Source of the DNA: Alphaproteobacteria bacterium
Lineage (GTDB): Bacteria > Pseudomonadota > Alphaproteobacteria > ATCC43930 > CGMCC-115725
NCBI GenBank assembly: GCA_028866355.1
Contig: JAGWIH010000148.1
Coordinates: 1-6,071 of the forward strand
DNA length: 6,071 nucleotides
Reading direction: 5' to 3'
In this document: piece after piece, positions 1 through 6,071 of the stretch
Layout: the number at the start of each line of letters is the position of its first letter
Numbering within the stretch: position 1 is the stretch's first letter
Translations under genes and position numbers: made by a program
The notes under the pieces: model-generated
The model's database searches: none
The model's input: the letters and a program-made list of their open reading frames with translations, nothing else
Told to the model about the DNA's origin: nothing

Positions 1-1
1 G

Positions 2-1564
2 AGCAGCGCGCAGCAGGTGACGTCGCTGTTCCAGTCGGTCGGCAGCCAGCTCGCTTCCAACATCAGCACGGTGAACGGCCAGATCACCCAGTCGGTGGCG
101 CAGATCGACAATCTCGCCACCCAGATCGCACAAATCAACAAAGACATCTTGAGCAAGAGCGGGCCGTCGGATTCGGCGACCAACAGCCTCATCGACCAGG
201 CGAACCAGCTCGTCCAGCAGCTCGGCGAGCAGGTCGGAATCACCATCGCGCCCGGCGCTAGCGGCACCATGGACGTCTACCTCACCGGCGGCATGGCGTT
301 GGTCAACGGCGCGACGTCCTACAGTCTCTCGGCCGCGTCCGGCAGCTTCAACGACGGCACCTTGGCGATCAAATATGCGCCGAACGGCGAGGACCTGACC
401 AATCGGATCTCCGGCGGGAAGCTCGGCGGGCTGCTCAGCATGCGCTCGCAGTATGTCAGCGCCAACGACAGCGTCGGCGGGCTCGCCGTGGCCTTGGCGT
501 CCGCCATCAACGGCCAGCAGACGCTCGGCCTGACGCTCAACGGCCAGCTCGGCAAGGCGCTCTTCTCGGTGCCGGCGCCGGTGGTCTTCGCCGGCACCGG
601 CAACACCGGCACCGCAACGCTCACCGCCGCGATCGCGAATCCCAATGCATTCACGCCCGGCGATTACATCTTGACGCGCACGGCCGGCGGCTATCAGGCG
701 GTCAATGTCCAGACCGGTCAGACCACGTCGCTCGGCGCCGGACCGACGCTGTCGCTCGACGGCATGACGATCCAAGTGACCGGCACCGCCAATGTCGGCG
801 ATTCCTTCGAGATCGAGCCGACGCTCAAGGCCGCGAGCCAGATCGCGGTGACCACAACCGATCCATCGGCAATCGCCGCCGCCGCGCCTTACGTCGCGAC
901 CGCGGGCGTCCTCACCAATGGCAGCATCAATAACACCAACGTCGGCAACGTGACCATGACCGCCGGCTCGCCGACGCTCAGCGGCTCGCTGCCGCCGGGC
1001 GCGGTGATTCTCCCGGCGGCCGATTTCGGCCAGCAGATGAGCGTCAAATTCACGTCGGCGACGACGTTCAACGTGCTCAACAGCAGCAACGTCGTGATTG
1101 CGTCCGGTACCTTTAGCGCCACCAAAGGCGCCGAAGTCGCCGTCGCCTATCCGTCGCCGCCGGCGCCTGCCGGCGAAGTGGCGACGCTCACGCTATCGGC
1201 CGGGACGCCGGTCGCCGGCGACAGCTTCGTGTTGACTCCGGGCGGCACCGGCAGCAACGGCAACATGGTGGCGATGGCGGATTTGCAGACCGCCAATCTG
1301 CTGTCGGGTCAGACGCTGAACGACGCTTATACCAAGATGGTGACCGACATCGGCGATCGCGGCGCCGAAGCCAGCGCGGCCGGGCAGGCGGCTCAATCGG
1401 TCTTCAACCGGGCGCAGAGCAACGAGCAATCGATTTCCGGCGTCAATCTGGACGAGGAAGCGGCCAACCTGGTGCAGTTACAGCAGGCCTATCAAGCCAA
1501 TGCCCAGGTGATCGGCACGATCCAGTCGCTGATCTCGTCGTTGCTCTCGGCGATGCACGGATAA
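2..1564 (+). CDS. flgK: Flagellar hook-associated protein 1 (FlgK), 3' part; 5' end lies outside the window
   Basis: FlgK is the first hook-filament junction protein. It is exported by the flagellar type III system and assembles on the distal hook before FlgL. The frame is open from base 2, giving 520 residues. The GTG at 17 is an internal codon, not a start, because the frame continues upstream of it. Family landmarks seen: a long amphipathic helical stretch (QIAQINKDI, about 113-139); LIDQANQLVQQLG then GITI (188-240), matching the family's LLDQRDQLV...GV; GGKLGGLLSMRSQYV (413-457) followed by LAVALASAINGQQ; a beta-rich central part with two copies of a GT-x-x-x-GDSF motif (761-823 and 1181-1243); and the diagnostic C-terminal helix SGVNLDEEAANLVQLQQAYQ (from 1436). 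No cysteine or tryptophan is present. Only the N-terminal helical region, probably 100-150 residues, is missing. The whole protein would then exceed the roughly 550 residues of enteric FlgK through its central domains. The identification is secure. Confidence 0.95.
   Translation, partial: SSAQQVTSLFQSVGSQLASNISTVNGQITQSVAQIDNLATQIAQINKDILSKSGPSDSATNSLIDQANQLVQQLGEQVGITIAPGASGTMDVYLTGGMALVNGATSYSLSAASGSFNDGTLAIKYAPNGEDLTNRISGGKLGGLLSMRSQYVSANDSVGGLAVALASAINGQQTLGLTLNGQLGKALFSVPAPVVFAGTGNTGTATLTAAIANPNAFTPGDYILTRTAGGYQAVNVQTGQTTSLGAGPTLSLDGMTIQVTGTANVGDSFEIEPTLKAASQIAVTTTDPSAIAAAAPYVATAGVLTNGSINNTNVGNVTMTAGSPTLSGSLPPGAVILPAADFGQQMSVKFTSATTFNVLNSSNVVIASGTFSATKGAEVAVAYPSPPAPAGEVATLTLSAGTPVAGDSFVLTPGGTGSNGNMVAMADLQTANLLSGQTLNDAYTKMVTDIGDRGAEASAAGQAAQSVFNRAQSNEQSISGVNLDEEAANLVQLQQAYQANAQVIGTIQSLISSLLSAMHG
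567..599. repeat. 11-bp perfect inverted repeat inside flgK
   Basis: CGGTGCCGGCG (567-577) is the exact reverse complement of CGCCGGCACCG (589-599), with an 11-base spacer. In mRNA this makes a very GC-rich stem-loop. It lies where the helical region gives way to the beta-rich centre of FlgK, in a stretch rich in ACCGGC repeats encoding Gly-Thr-Gly-Asn. Codon bias in Gly/Ala/Thr-rich protein may explain it. Confidence 0.6.
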
Positions 1565-1565
1565 C

Positions 1566-1570
1566 GGGGG
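1566..1570 (+). promoter_or_regulatory. Probable ribosome binding site of flgL (GGGGG)
   Basis: A G-rich run lies six bases before the flgL ATG in the 12-bp flgK-flgL gap. It is a weak Shine-Dalgarno match. The tight spacing suggests translational coupling to flgK, so a strong site may not be needed. Confidence 0.45.
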
Positions 1571-1576
1571 TCGGCC

Positions 1577-2839
1577 ATGCGCATCAGCACCACCGAATTC
1601 TTCCTTGGCACGCTTAACGACATGCTGGCGCAGGAATCGACCGTCAGCAACCTCAACCAGCAGATCGCCAGCGGCCAGTCGGTGGTCAACGCGACCGACA
1701 ATCCGTCGGCCGCCGCGGCGATTCTCGACACCAGCAATCAGATCGACGAAATCTCGACCAACGTCGGCAACGCGCAGGCGGTTTCGAACACGATGAACGA
1801 GACGCTCAGCGTGCTCAATCAGGTCGACAATCTGCTGAATCAGGTTCAATCGACCGCGTTGCAAGGCGCCACCGCCACGGCGAGCAGCAATGATCGCACG
1901 GCGCTTGCAAACTCCGTGCAAGGCTCGCTCCAGGAGCTCGTGCAGCTCGCCAATACGCAACTGTCCGACGGCCAGTTCATCTTCGGCGGCTCGCAGACCA
2001 CCAACGCGCCGTTCCAAACGACCCCGACCGGACAAGTCGTCTTCAGCGGCGACGCCGGCGTCAACCAAATCGAGATCGGCCCGTCGCTGCTGGTGCCCGT
2101 CGCCGTCTCCGGCCAATCGGTCTTCATGCAGGTTCCCGATGGCAACGGCAGCTTTGCGGTGGCGGCATCGGGCACCAACACCGGAACCGGCGTGGCGGCG
2201 CTCGGCGGCGTGCTGAATTCGGCGCTGGTCAATACCGAGCATCTCGCCAACACGCAATTCGAGGTCACGTTCACTGCCGGCGCGGGCAGCACGCTCAATT
2301 ATTCGATTGCCAGCGGCAAGGGCGCGCCGGGCAGCGCCTCATTCATCGCCAGCAGCGGCACGGTCGCAACCGGTGCGTACAACAGTTCGAGCGCGGCGCT
2401 GTCGTTCGGCGGCATGGACATCTCGTTCACCGGCACGCCCTCGGCCGGCGACCATTTCATGGTCCGCACCAGCCAGACGACCAGCGCCTTCCAGGCGCTC
2501 CAGAACGTCATCACCGCGTTGCAGGCGCCGGTTAACGGCGCCAGCGGTACGCGGGCGCGCGCCGATCAGCTGATCCAGGGTGCGTTAGCGACGCTTAACC
2601 AAGTGCACACCAACATCCTGTCGGCCGAAGCCTCGCTCGGCACCAGCCTCAGCGAGATCAATGCGGTGCAAAGCCAGGACAACGCCGTCACCACGACCGA
2701 CCAAGCCAGCCTTGCGAACATCCAAAGCGCCAGCCTGCCCGAAGTGATGACCCAATTCAGCGAAGGGGTCACGGCACTGCAGGCGGCGCAGGCGGCGTTC
2801 GGCAAAATCAGCGGTCTCTCGCTTTTTAAATATATTTAG
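1577..2839 (+). CDS. flgL: Flagellar hook-associated protein 3 (FlgL), complete
   Basis: FlgL is the second junction protein between hook and filament. It sits on FlgK and accepts the first flagellin subunits. The 420-residue product begins MRISTTEFF, typical of the family. Its N-terminal flagellin-like helical region carries NATDNPSA (residues 38-45, the family's ATDDP segment) and ends in DGQFIFGG (131-138), matching the DGxYxFxG signature. A beta-rich variable middle follows, including GTPSAGDHF (286-294). The C-terminal helix matches FlgL through SLPEVMTQFSEGVTALQAA and ends LSLFKYI. No cysteine is present. The protein is about 100 residues longer than enteric FlgL (317), and the extra length lies in the surface-exposed middle. 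The ATG at 1577 is chosen because it starts the conserved N-terminus 12 bp after the flgK stop. The gene is co-transcribed with flgK and is followed by a glycosyltransferase. The identification is secure. Confidence 0.96.
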   Translation: MRISTTEFFLGTLNDMLAQESTVSNLNQQIASGQSVVNATDNPSAAAAILDTSNQIDEISTNVGNAQAVSNTMNETLSVLNQVDNLLNQVQSTALQGATATASSNDRTALANSVQGSLQELVQLANTQLSDGQFIFGGSQTTNAPFQTTPTGQVVFSGDAGVNQIEIGPSLLVPVAVSGQSVFMQVPDGNGSFAVAASGTNTGTGVAALGGVLNSALVNTEHLANTQFEVTFTAGAGSTLNYSIASGKGAPGSASFIASSGTVATGAYNSSSAALSFGGMDISFTGTPSAGDHFMVRTSQTTSAFQALQNVITALQAPVNGASGTRARADQLIQGALATLNQVHTNILSAEASLGTSLSEINAVQSQDNAVTTTDQASLANIQSASLPEVMTQFSEGVTALQAAQAAFGKISGLSLFKYI

Positions 2840-2856
2840 CCGAGCCGCTGGCCGCG

Positions 2857-2874
2857 CGCCGTCCGGCGACTTTT
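2857..2874 (+). terminator. Weak possible intrinsic terminator after flgL
   Basis: CGCC (2857-2860) can pair with GGCG (2865-2868) around a 4-base loop, followed by AC and four T (2871-2874). The stem is only 4 bp and the T-run is short, so termination would be partial at best. Position alone (18 bp after the flgL stop, before the next promoter) makes it worth recording. Confidence 0.2.
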
Positions 2875-2887
2875 CCCGTCTTTAGAA

Positions 2888-2915
2888 TTGCCAAAAAACG
2901 GAAAATCGCTATATT
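2888..2915 (+). promoter_or_regulatory. Sigma70-like promoter for the glycosyltransferase gene
   Basis: A -35 box TTGCCA (2888-2893) and a -10 box TATATT (2910-2915) are separated by 16 bp. Each matches the TTGACA/TATAAT consensus at five of six positions. The element lies in an AT-rich patch of otherwise GC-rich DNA. It predicts a transcript start near 2921-2924 and a leader of about 30 bases before the ATG at 2952. No sigma28 or sigma54 flagellar-type promoter was seen here. The inference is that the gene can be expressed independently of flgK-flgL. Confidence 0.55.
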
Positions 2916-2937
2916 CCGGAAAGTGACATTGAGACCC

Positions 2938-2943
2938 AGGTGA
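2938..2943 (+). promoter_or_regulatory. Ribosome binding site (AGGTGA) that decides the start at 2952
   Basis: AGGTGA resembles the AGGAGG anti-16S consensus and ends eight bases before the in-frame ATG at 2952. This favours 2952 over the in-frame ATG at 2961 and the in-frame GTG at 2940, which overlaps the site itself. The frame has a TAG at 2883-2885, so no start lies farther upstream than that. Confidence 0.6.
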
Positions 2944-2951
2944 CCAGGGCG

Positions 2952-5900
2952 ATGGACGCGATGGCTGCAATCGCCGACCTCGAGGTCGGCTCCGCGAAAT
3001 CCACTGCCGCACATACGCGGCCAGACAGCGCGCCAACCGAACGGCGCGCTGTTTTCGTGCTTGGCATGCATCGCAGCGGCACCTCGGCGGTGACGCGGGT
3101 GCTCAACTTGCTGGGAGTCGAACTCGGTCAGGGACTGATGGCGGCGTCGCCGGATAACGAGCGCGGCTATTGGGAGCACTTGGCGATCGTACAGGAGCAC
3201 CATCAGCTGCTCGAGGCGCTGGGGTCGAGCTGGGATGATGTGCGCGCCTTGCCGCCGGATTGGACAAAGAATCCTGCAGCGGTGGGCGCGGCGCATCGTC
3301 TCCGCGCCATCGTCGAACGCGAATTCAACGCGACGCCGCTGTGGGGCCTCAAGGATCCGCGCCTGTGCCGGTTGCTGCCGCTGTGGCTGCCGCTGTTGCG
3401 TGCGATGCGGATTACGCCGCATTTTGTTCTGGTTCTGCGCCATCCGGCCGAAGTCGCCGCATCGCTGGCAAAGCGCGATCGCAAAGGCAGCGCCGCGGCC
3501 GCACTGCTCTGGCTGCGTCATATGCTGGAAGCCGAGCGCACCACGCGGGGCTTGCCGCGTACGGTCGTCAATTTTTCCGCCTTGCTGGAGAACCCACAGA
3601 ACTGGTCGGCCGAATTCCGCCGTGTGGCGGCCGAATGCGGGCTCGAGTGGTCGAACGACTATCAGGCTGTCGACGCCGCTGTTAGCGCGTTTCTGTCGCC
3701 GGATTTGCGCCATCACCAGATCGCAACCAAAGACGGTGCGGACGATTTCGGTGCCTGGGTGCAAGCGGTCTACGACGCTTTGCGGGCGCCGCACTGTCAG
3801 ACCGCGGAATGTGACCGCGTGGCGGGCGAAATCGACCGCGCCGACCAGGTGTGGGGACGGCTCGCCGGTGTATCCGCTGCGGCCGAAAGCGGCCTGTCGC
3901 GCGAGGCACTGCGCGACGAGGTCACGCGCCTTCAGCACACCAATGCTGAATTGCGCGAGGCCGTGTCGCGCAAGGACACCGAGCTGCGCGAGCTGCAAGC
4001 TTCGATCCGAAAGTACGGCCGTGGCCCGCTGGCGACGCTGACCGCGGCGGACGCCTATGCCAAATGGATGGAAGGCTTCGCCAAGACGGCGGCCGGTCGC
4101 GCCGAATGGGTCGCCGAGCGCGTCGCACAATGGCCACATACGCCGCGCTTTGTTTTCGGCATGGCGGTGCCGGAAGGCATCGAAGCCAACGTCGCGTTGA
4201 CCGTCGCGTCGCTCCAGGCCCTGACGGTCGGCGATTGGCGCTTGTTCGTCGCCGCCGCCAGCCCGGCGCCGCCCGGCATTGCCGCCGATCCGCGCATCAT
4301 CTGGCAGGTTTCGACCGGCGAACGTCCGATGGCGATCCTCAATCGGCTGCTGCGTGACACCGCGGCGGACTGGATCGGTCTGATCGACGCCGGTGATCAA
4401 TTGGCGCCGCACGCGCTGTTCGCGCTTGCGGACGCCGGCTTCCGGCATGCCGACTGGACCGCGATCTATTCCGACGAAGACCGGATCGACGGACAGGGGC
4501 AGCGCGCGAACCCGCAATTCAAGCCCGACTTCAATATCGACCTGATGCGCAGCATGCCCTATGTCGGCGGCCTGATGGTGGTCCGCCCGGCCGAATTCGC
4601 GGCGCTGGGTGGCTTCGATGTCGAACGGGACGGGCTCGAGGAATACGATTTGGCGCTACGCGTTGCGGAACGCCAGGGCGCCAAAGGTTTCGGCCACGTC
4701 GCGGACGTGCTCTATCACCGTCTCGCCGGCAGCGGCCGCACGCGACGCCCGATCCAGGAGATCATCGCCGAAGGACCGCGCGCGGTGGCGGCGCATCTGC
4801 AGCGGCTTGGTGTCGATGCGACGGTCGAATCGGGCGCGGTGCCGACTCAGTTCCGCGTACGCTATCGCCATGCCGGGCCGGAGCCGCTGGTCTCGATCAT
4901 TATTCCGACGCGCGACCGGCTGCATTTGCTCAAGGCGTGCGTCGAGACGCTGCTCGCTAAGACGGGCTATGCCAATTACGAAGTCATCATCATCGACAAC
5001 GACAGCACGGCGCGCGACGCGCGCGAATATCTCGATCTGATCGAAGCGCGCCGCGACGAGATCGGGTCGCGGCTGCGCGTCGTGCGCCATCCCGGCGCGT
5101 TCAATTTCTCGGCGATGAACAATCGCGCCGTGCGCGAGGAAGCGCGCGGCGAATATATCTGCCTGCTCAACAACGATACCGCGGTGATCGAGCCCGACTG
5201 GCTCAGCGAGATGGTGATGCATGCGCGCCGTCCCGAAGTCGGCGTCGTCGGCGCCAAGCTCCATTTTCCCAATCACACCATCCAGCACGGGGGCGTGATC
5301 ATGGGCGTCGGTTGGGGCGCGCCCGCCGATCATCCCTATATCGGCCAGCCGCCGAACGCGCCGGGTTACTGGGGCCGGCTGACCGCCGTACAGGATTTCT
5401 CGGCGGTGACCGGTGCCTGCCTGTTGACGCGCCGCGCGTTGTACGACGAGGTCGGCGGCCTCGATGCCGAAGCGCTGCACGACAATTATCAGGATATCGA
5501 CTATTGCCTGAAGGTTCGCCGCGCCGGCTATCTCGTCGTTTGGACGCCGTATGCGCGCCTGATGCATGAGTCGGGTGTCAGCCGCCGCGATCGCGCCCGT
5601 AAGGAACCGACGGCCGAACAGCGTGCGCGGCTCAATCGCGAACGCGACACGATGTACGACCGCTGGATGCCGGTGATCGCCTTCGATCCGGCCTACAATC
5701 CCAATCTGTCGTCGGTGGGCACCGGGTTCGACATCGAAGCCGATCGGATGCGTTGCTGGAATCCGGAGTTCCGGCCGCGTCCGCGGGTGATCGCGCACGC
5801 CGCCGATCGCGACGCCTGCGGCGAATATCGGATCATCGCGCCGAGCCGCGTGCTGTTCGATGCCGGCGCGTTGCAGGCGTGCGAGACGATGCGGTTGATG

Positions 5901-6071
5901 ATGCCGCCCGAATACGCCCGCATCGCGCCTGAAACCATCGTCTTCCAGCGCCAGATTGAAGAGCACCAGATCGAAAAGATCGAGGAGATCAAACGGCACA
6001 GCCGTGCCTTCCGCGTGTTCGAACTCGACGATCTCCTGACCAACCTGCCGCTGAAGAGCGTGCATCGCCCG
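2952..6071 (+). CDS. Sulfotransferase-glycosyltransferase fusion protein, 5' part; 3' end lies outside the window
   Basis: The frame runs 1040 codons without a stop and continues past the window. Domains in order: (1) sulfotransferase, about residues 33-250, with PAPS-binding P-loop GMHRSGTS (38-45), KDPR (134-137) and the 3'-phosphate motif RHPxEVAASL (R163, S171); (2) coiled coil, about 315-354; (3) GT2-like GT-A domain, about 395-610, with YSDEDRID (506-513) and EEYDLALR (563-570) but without the usual opening strand and with DAGD where DHDD is expected; (4) GT2 glycosyltransferase, about 645-880, with PLVSIIIPTRDR (from 645), LLNND (to D742), QDIDYCLKVRRAGY (from 847) and HESG (872-875); (5) start of a probable GT-B domain, about 935 onwards, with FELDD (1023-1027). 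No signal peptide or membrane segment is seen, so it is probably cytoplasmic. The likely role is to assemble or attach a glycan from nucleotide sugars, with possible sulfation from PAPS. Its place after flgL suggests flagellin glycosylation; O-antigen synthesis is the main alternative. Domain calls are firm, substrate unknown. Confidence 0.88.
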   Translation, partial: MDAMAAIADLEVGSAKSTAAHTRPDSAPTERRAVFVLGMHRSGTSAVTRVLNLLGVELGQGLMAASPDNERGYWEHLAIVQEHHQLLEALGSSWDDVRALPPDWTKNPAAVGAAHRLRAIVEREFNATPLWGLKDPRLCRLLPLWLPLLRAMRITPHFVLVLRHPAEVAASLAKRDRKGSAAAALLWLRHMLEAERTTRGLPRTVVNFSALLENPQNWSAEFRRVAAECGLEWSNDYQAVDAAVSAFLSPDLRHHQIATKDGADDFGAWVQAVYDALRAPHCQTAECDRVAGEIDRADQVWGRLAGVSAAAESGLSREALRDEVTRLQHTNAELREAVSRKDTELRELQASIRKYGRGPLATLTAADAYAKWMEGFAKTAAGRAEWVAERVAQWPHTPRFVFGMAVPEGIEANVALTVASLQALTVGDWRLFVAAASPAPPGIAADPRIIWQVSTGERPMAILNRLLRDTAADWIGLIDAGDQLAPHALFALADAGFRHADWTAIYSDEDRIDGQGQRANPQFKPDFNIDLMRSMPYVGGLMVVRPAEFAALGGFDVERDGLEEYDLALRVAERQGAKGFGHVADVLYHRLAGSGRTRRPIQEIIAEGPRAVAAHLQRLGVDATVESGAVPTQFRVRYRHAGPEPLVSIIIPTRDRLHLLKACVETLLAKTGYANYEVIIIDNDSTARDAREYLDLIEARRDEIGSRLRVVRHPGAFNFSAMNNRAVREEARGEYICLLNNDTAVIEPDWLSEMVMHARRPEVGVVGAKLHFPNHTIQHGGVIMGVGWGAPADHPYIGQPPNAPGYWGRLTAVQDFSAVTGACLLTRRALYDEVGGLDAEALHDNYQDIDYCLKVRRAGYLVVWTPYARLMHESGVSRRDRARKEPTAEQRARLNRERDTMYDRWMPVIAFDPAYNPNLSSVGTGFDIEADRMRCWNPEFRPRPRVIAHAADRDACGEYRIIAPSRVLFDAGALQACETMRLMMPPEYARIAPETIVFQRQIEEHQIEKIEEIKRHSRAFRVFELDDLLTNLPLKSVHRP
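2973..2990. repeat. Perfect 18-bp palindrome near the start of the glycosyltransferase gene
   Basis: GCCGACCTCGAGGTCGGC equals its own reverse complement over all 18 bases. It begins 21 bases after the A of the ATG at 2952, about 50 bases downstream of the predicted transcript start. The encoded residues (ADLEVG) lie in the non-conserved N-terminal extension before the sulfotransferase domain, so protein sequence does not obviously impose it. It could be a dimeric-regulator site or an mRNA hairpin near the initiation region, or chance. Confidence 0.7.

Noticed and set aside
1478..2257. A 259-codon - strand open frame opposite flgK/flgL
   Set aside because: An Arg/Gly/His-rich shadow overlapping the most conserved parts of two well-identified flagellar genes.
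2524..2542. A 7-bp hairpin (GGCGCCG, 5-base loop, CGGCGCC) in flgL
   Set aside because: Short, inside a conserved coding region, without a T-run, and expected by chance at this GC content.
2823..2838. A 16-base run of only A and T at the end of flgL, as a possible promoter or recombination site
   Set aside because: It encodes the conserved FlgL C-terminus (LFKYI plus stop) and lies too far upstream of the predicted promoter to be its UP element. No partner repeat was seen.
2840..2951. A sigma54 (-24/-12) or sigma28 flagellar promoter between flgL and the glycosyltransferase gene
   Set aside because: I found no GG-N10-GC pair in the TGGC...TTGC context and no TAAA...GCCGATAA pair. The sigma70-like pair is the better match.
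3235..4041. A 268-codon + strand open frame in a different frame within the sulfotransferase region
   Set aside because: An Arg/Cys-rich out-of-frame translation. The real frame in the same place carries KDPR and RHPxEVAASL and continues unbroken into the glycosyltransferase domains.
2826..4517. A 563-codon open frame on the - strand covering the sulfotransferase part and the intergenic region
   Set aside because: Its product is Arg/Gln-rich and low in complexity with no motif, and it is opposite the conserved sulfotransferase motifs. The promoter, ribosome binding site and domains all support the + strand gene.
4656..6065. A 469-codon open frame on the - strand opposite the glycosyltransferase gene
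   Set aside because: It lies opposite a frame with clear GT2 motifs. The predicted protein is rich in Arg, His and Ala with no recognisable domain, as expected of an antisense shadow in GC-rich DNA.
1..6071. tRNA or rRNA genes, CRISPR arrays, insertion sequences or attachment sites
   Set aside because: The window is almost wholly filled by three coding frames, with gaps of only 12 and 112 bp. No regularly spaced repeats, transposase motifs or cloverleaf sequences were seen.

Overview
The window reads as bacterial chromosomal DNA of fairly high GC content (by eye roughly 60-65%) from a flagellated proteobacterium. All three genes are on the + strand: the 3' part of flgK, a complete flgL, and the 5' part of a very large multidomain glycosyltransferase gene that runs off the right edge. 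Two features lean towards a gamma- or betaproteobacterium: the FlgL C-terminus (LSLFKYI) and the position of a glycosyltransferase directly after flgL. The sequence does not fix the taxon, and an alphaproteobacterium is not excluded.

Left half (1-2839): flgK and flgL encode the two hook-filament junction proteins. They are 12 bp apart and surely co-transcribed. Both have conserved helical ends, enlarged central beta-rich regions and no cysteine, as is usual for exported axial flagellar proteins.

Junction (2840-2951): this 112-bp gap holds a weak possible terminator, a good sigma70-like promoter (TTGCCA, 16 bp, TATATT) and a Shine-Dalgarno sequence for the next gene. The third gene therefore probably has its own promoter.

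Right half (2952-6071): one uninterrupted 1040-codon frame, still open at the window end. It encodes, in order, a PAPS-type sulfotransferase domain, a short coiled coil, a GT2-like domain lacking part of its usual active site, an intact-looking GT2 glycosyltransferase domain, and the beginning of what looks like a third, GT-B-type domain.

How they fit together: in several gammaproteobacteria (Pseudomonas fgtA/fgt1/fgt2, Xanthomonas) the DNA between flgL and fliC is the flagellin glycosylation island. The best inference is that the third gene builds or attaches a glycan, possibly sulfated, on flagellin. An O-antigen or other surface-glycan role cannot be excluded from sequence alone. The sulfotransferase-glycosyltransferase fusion is the most interesting item here.
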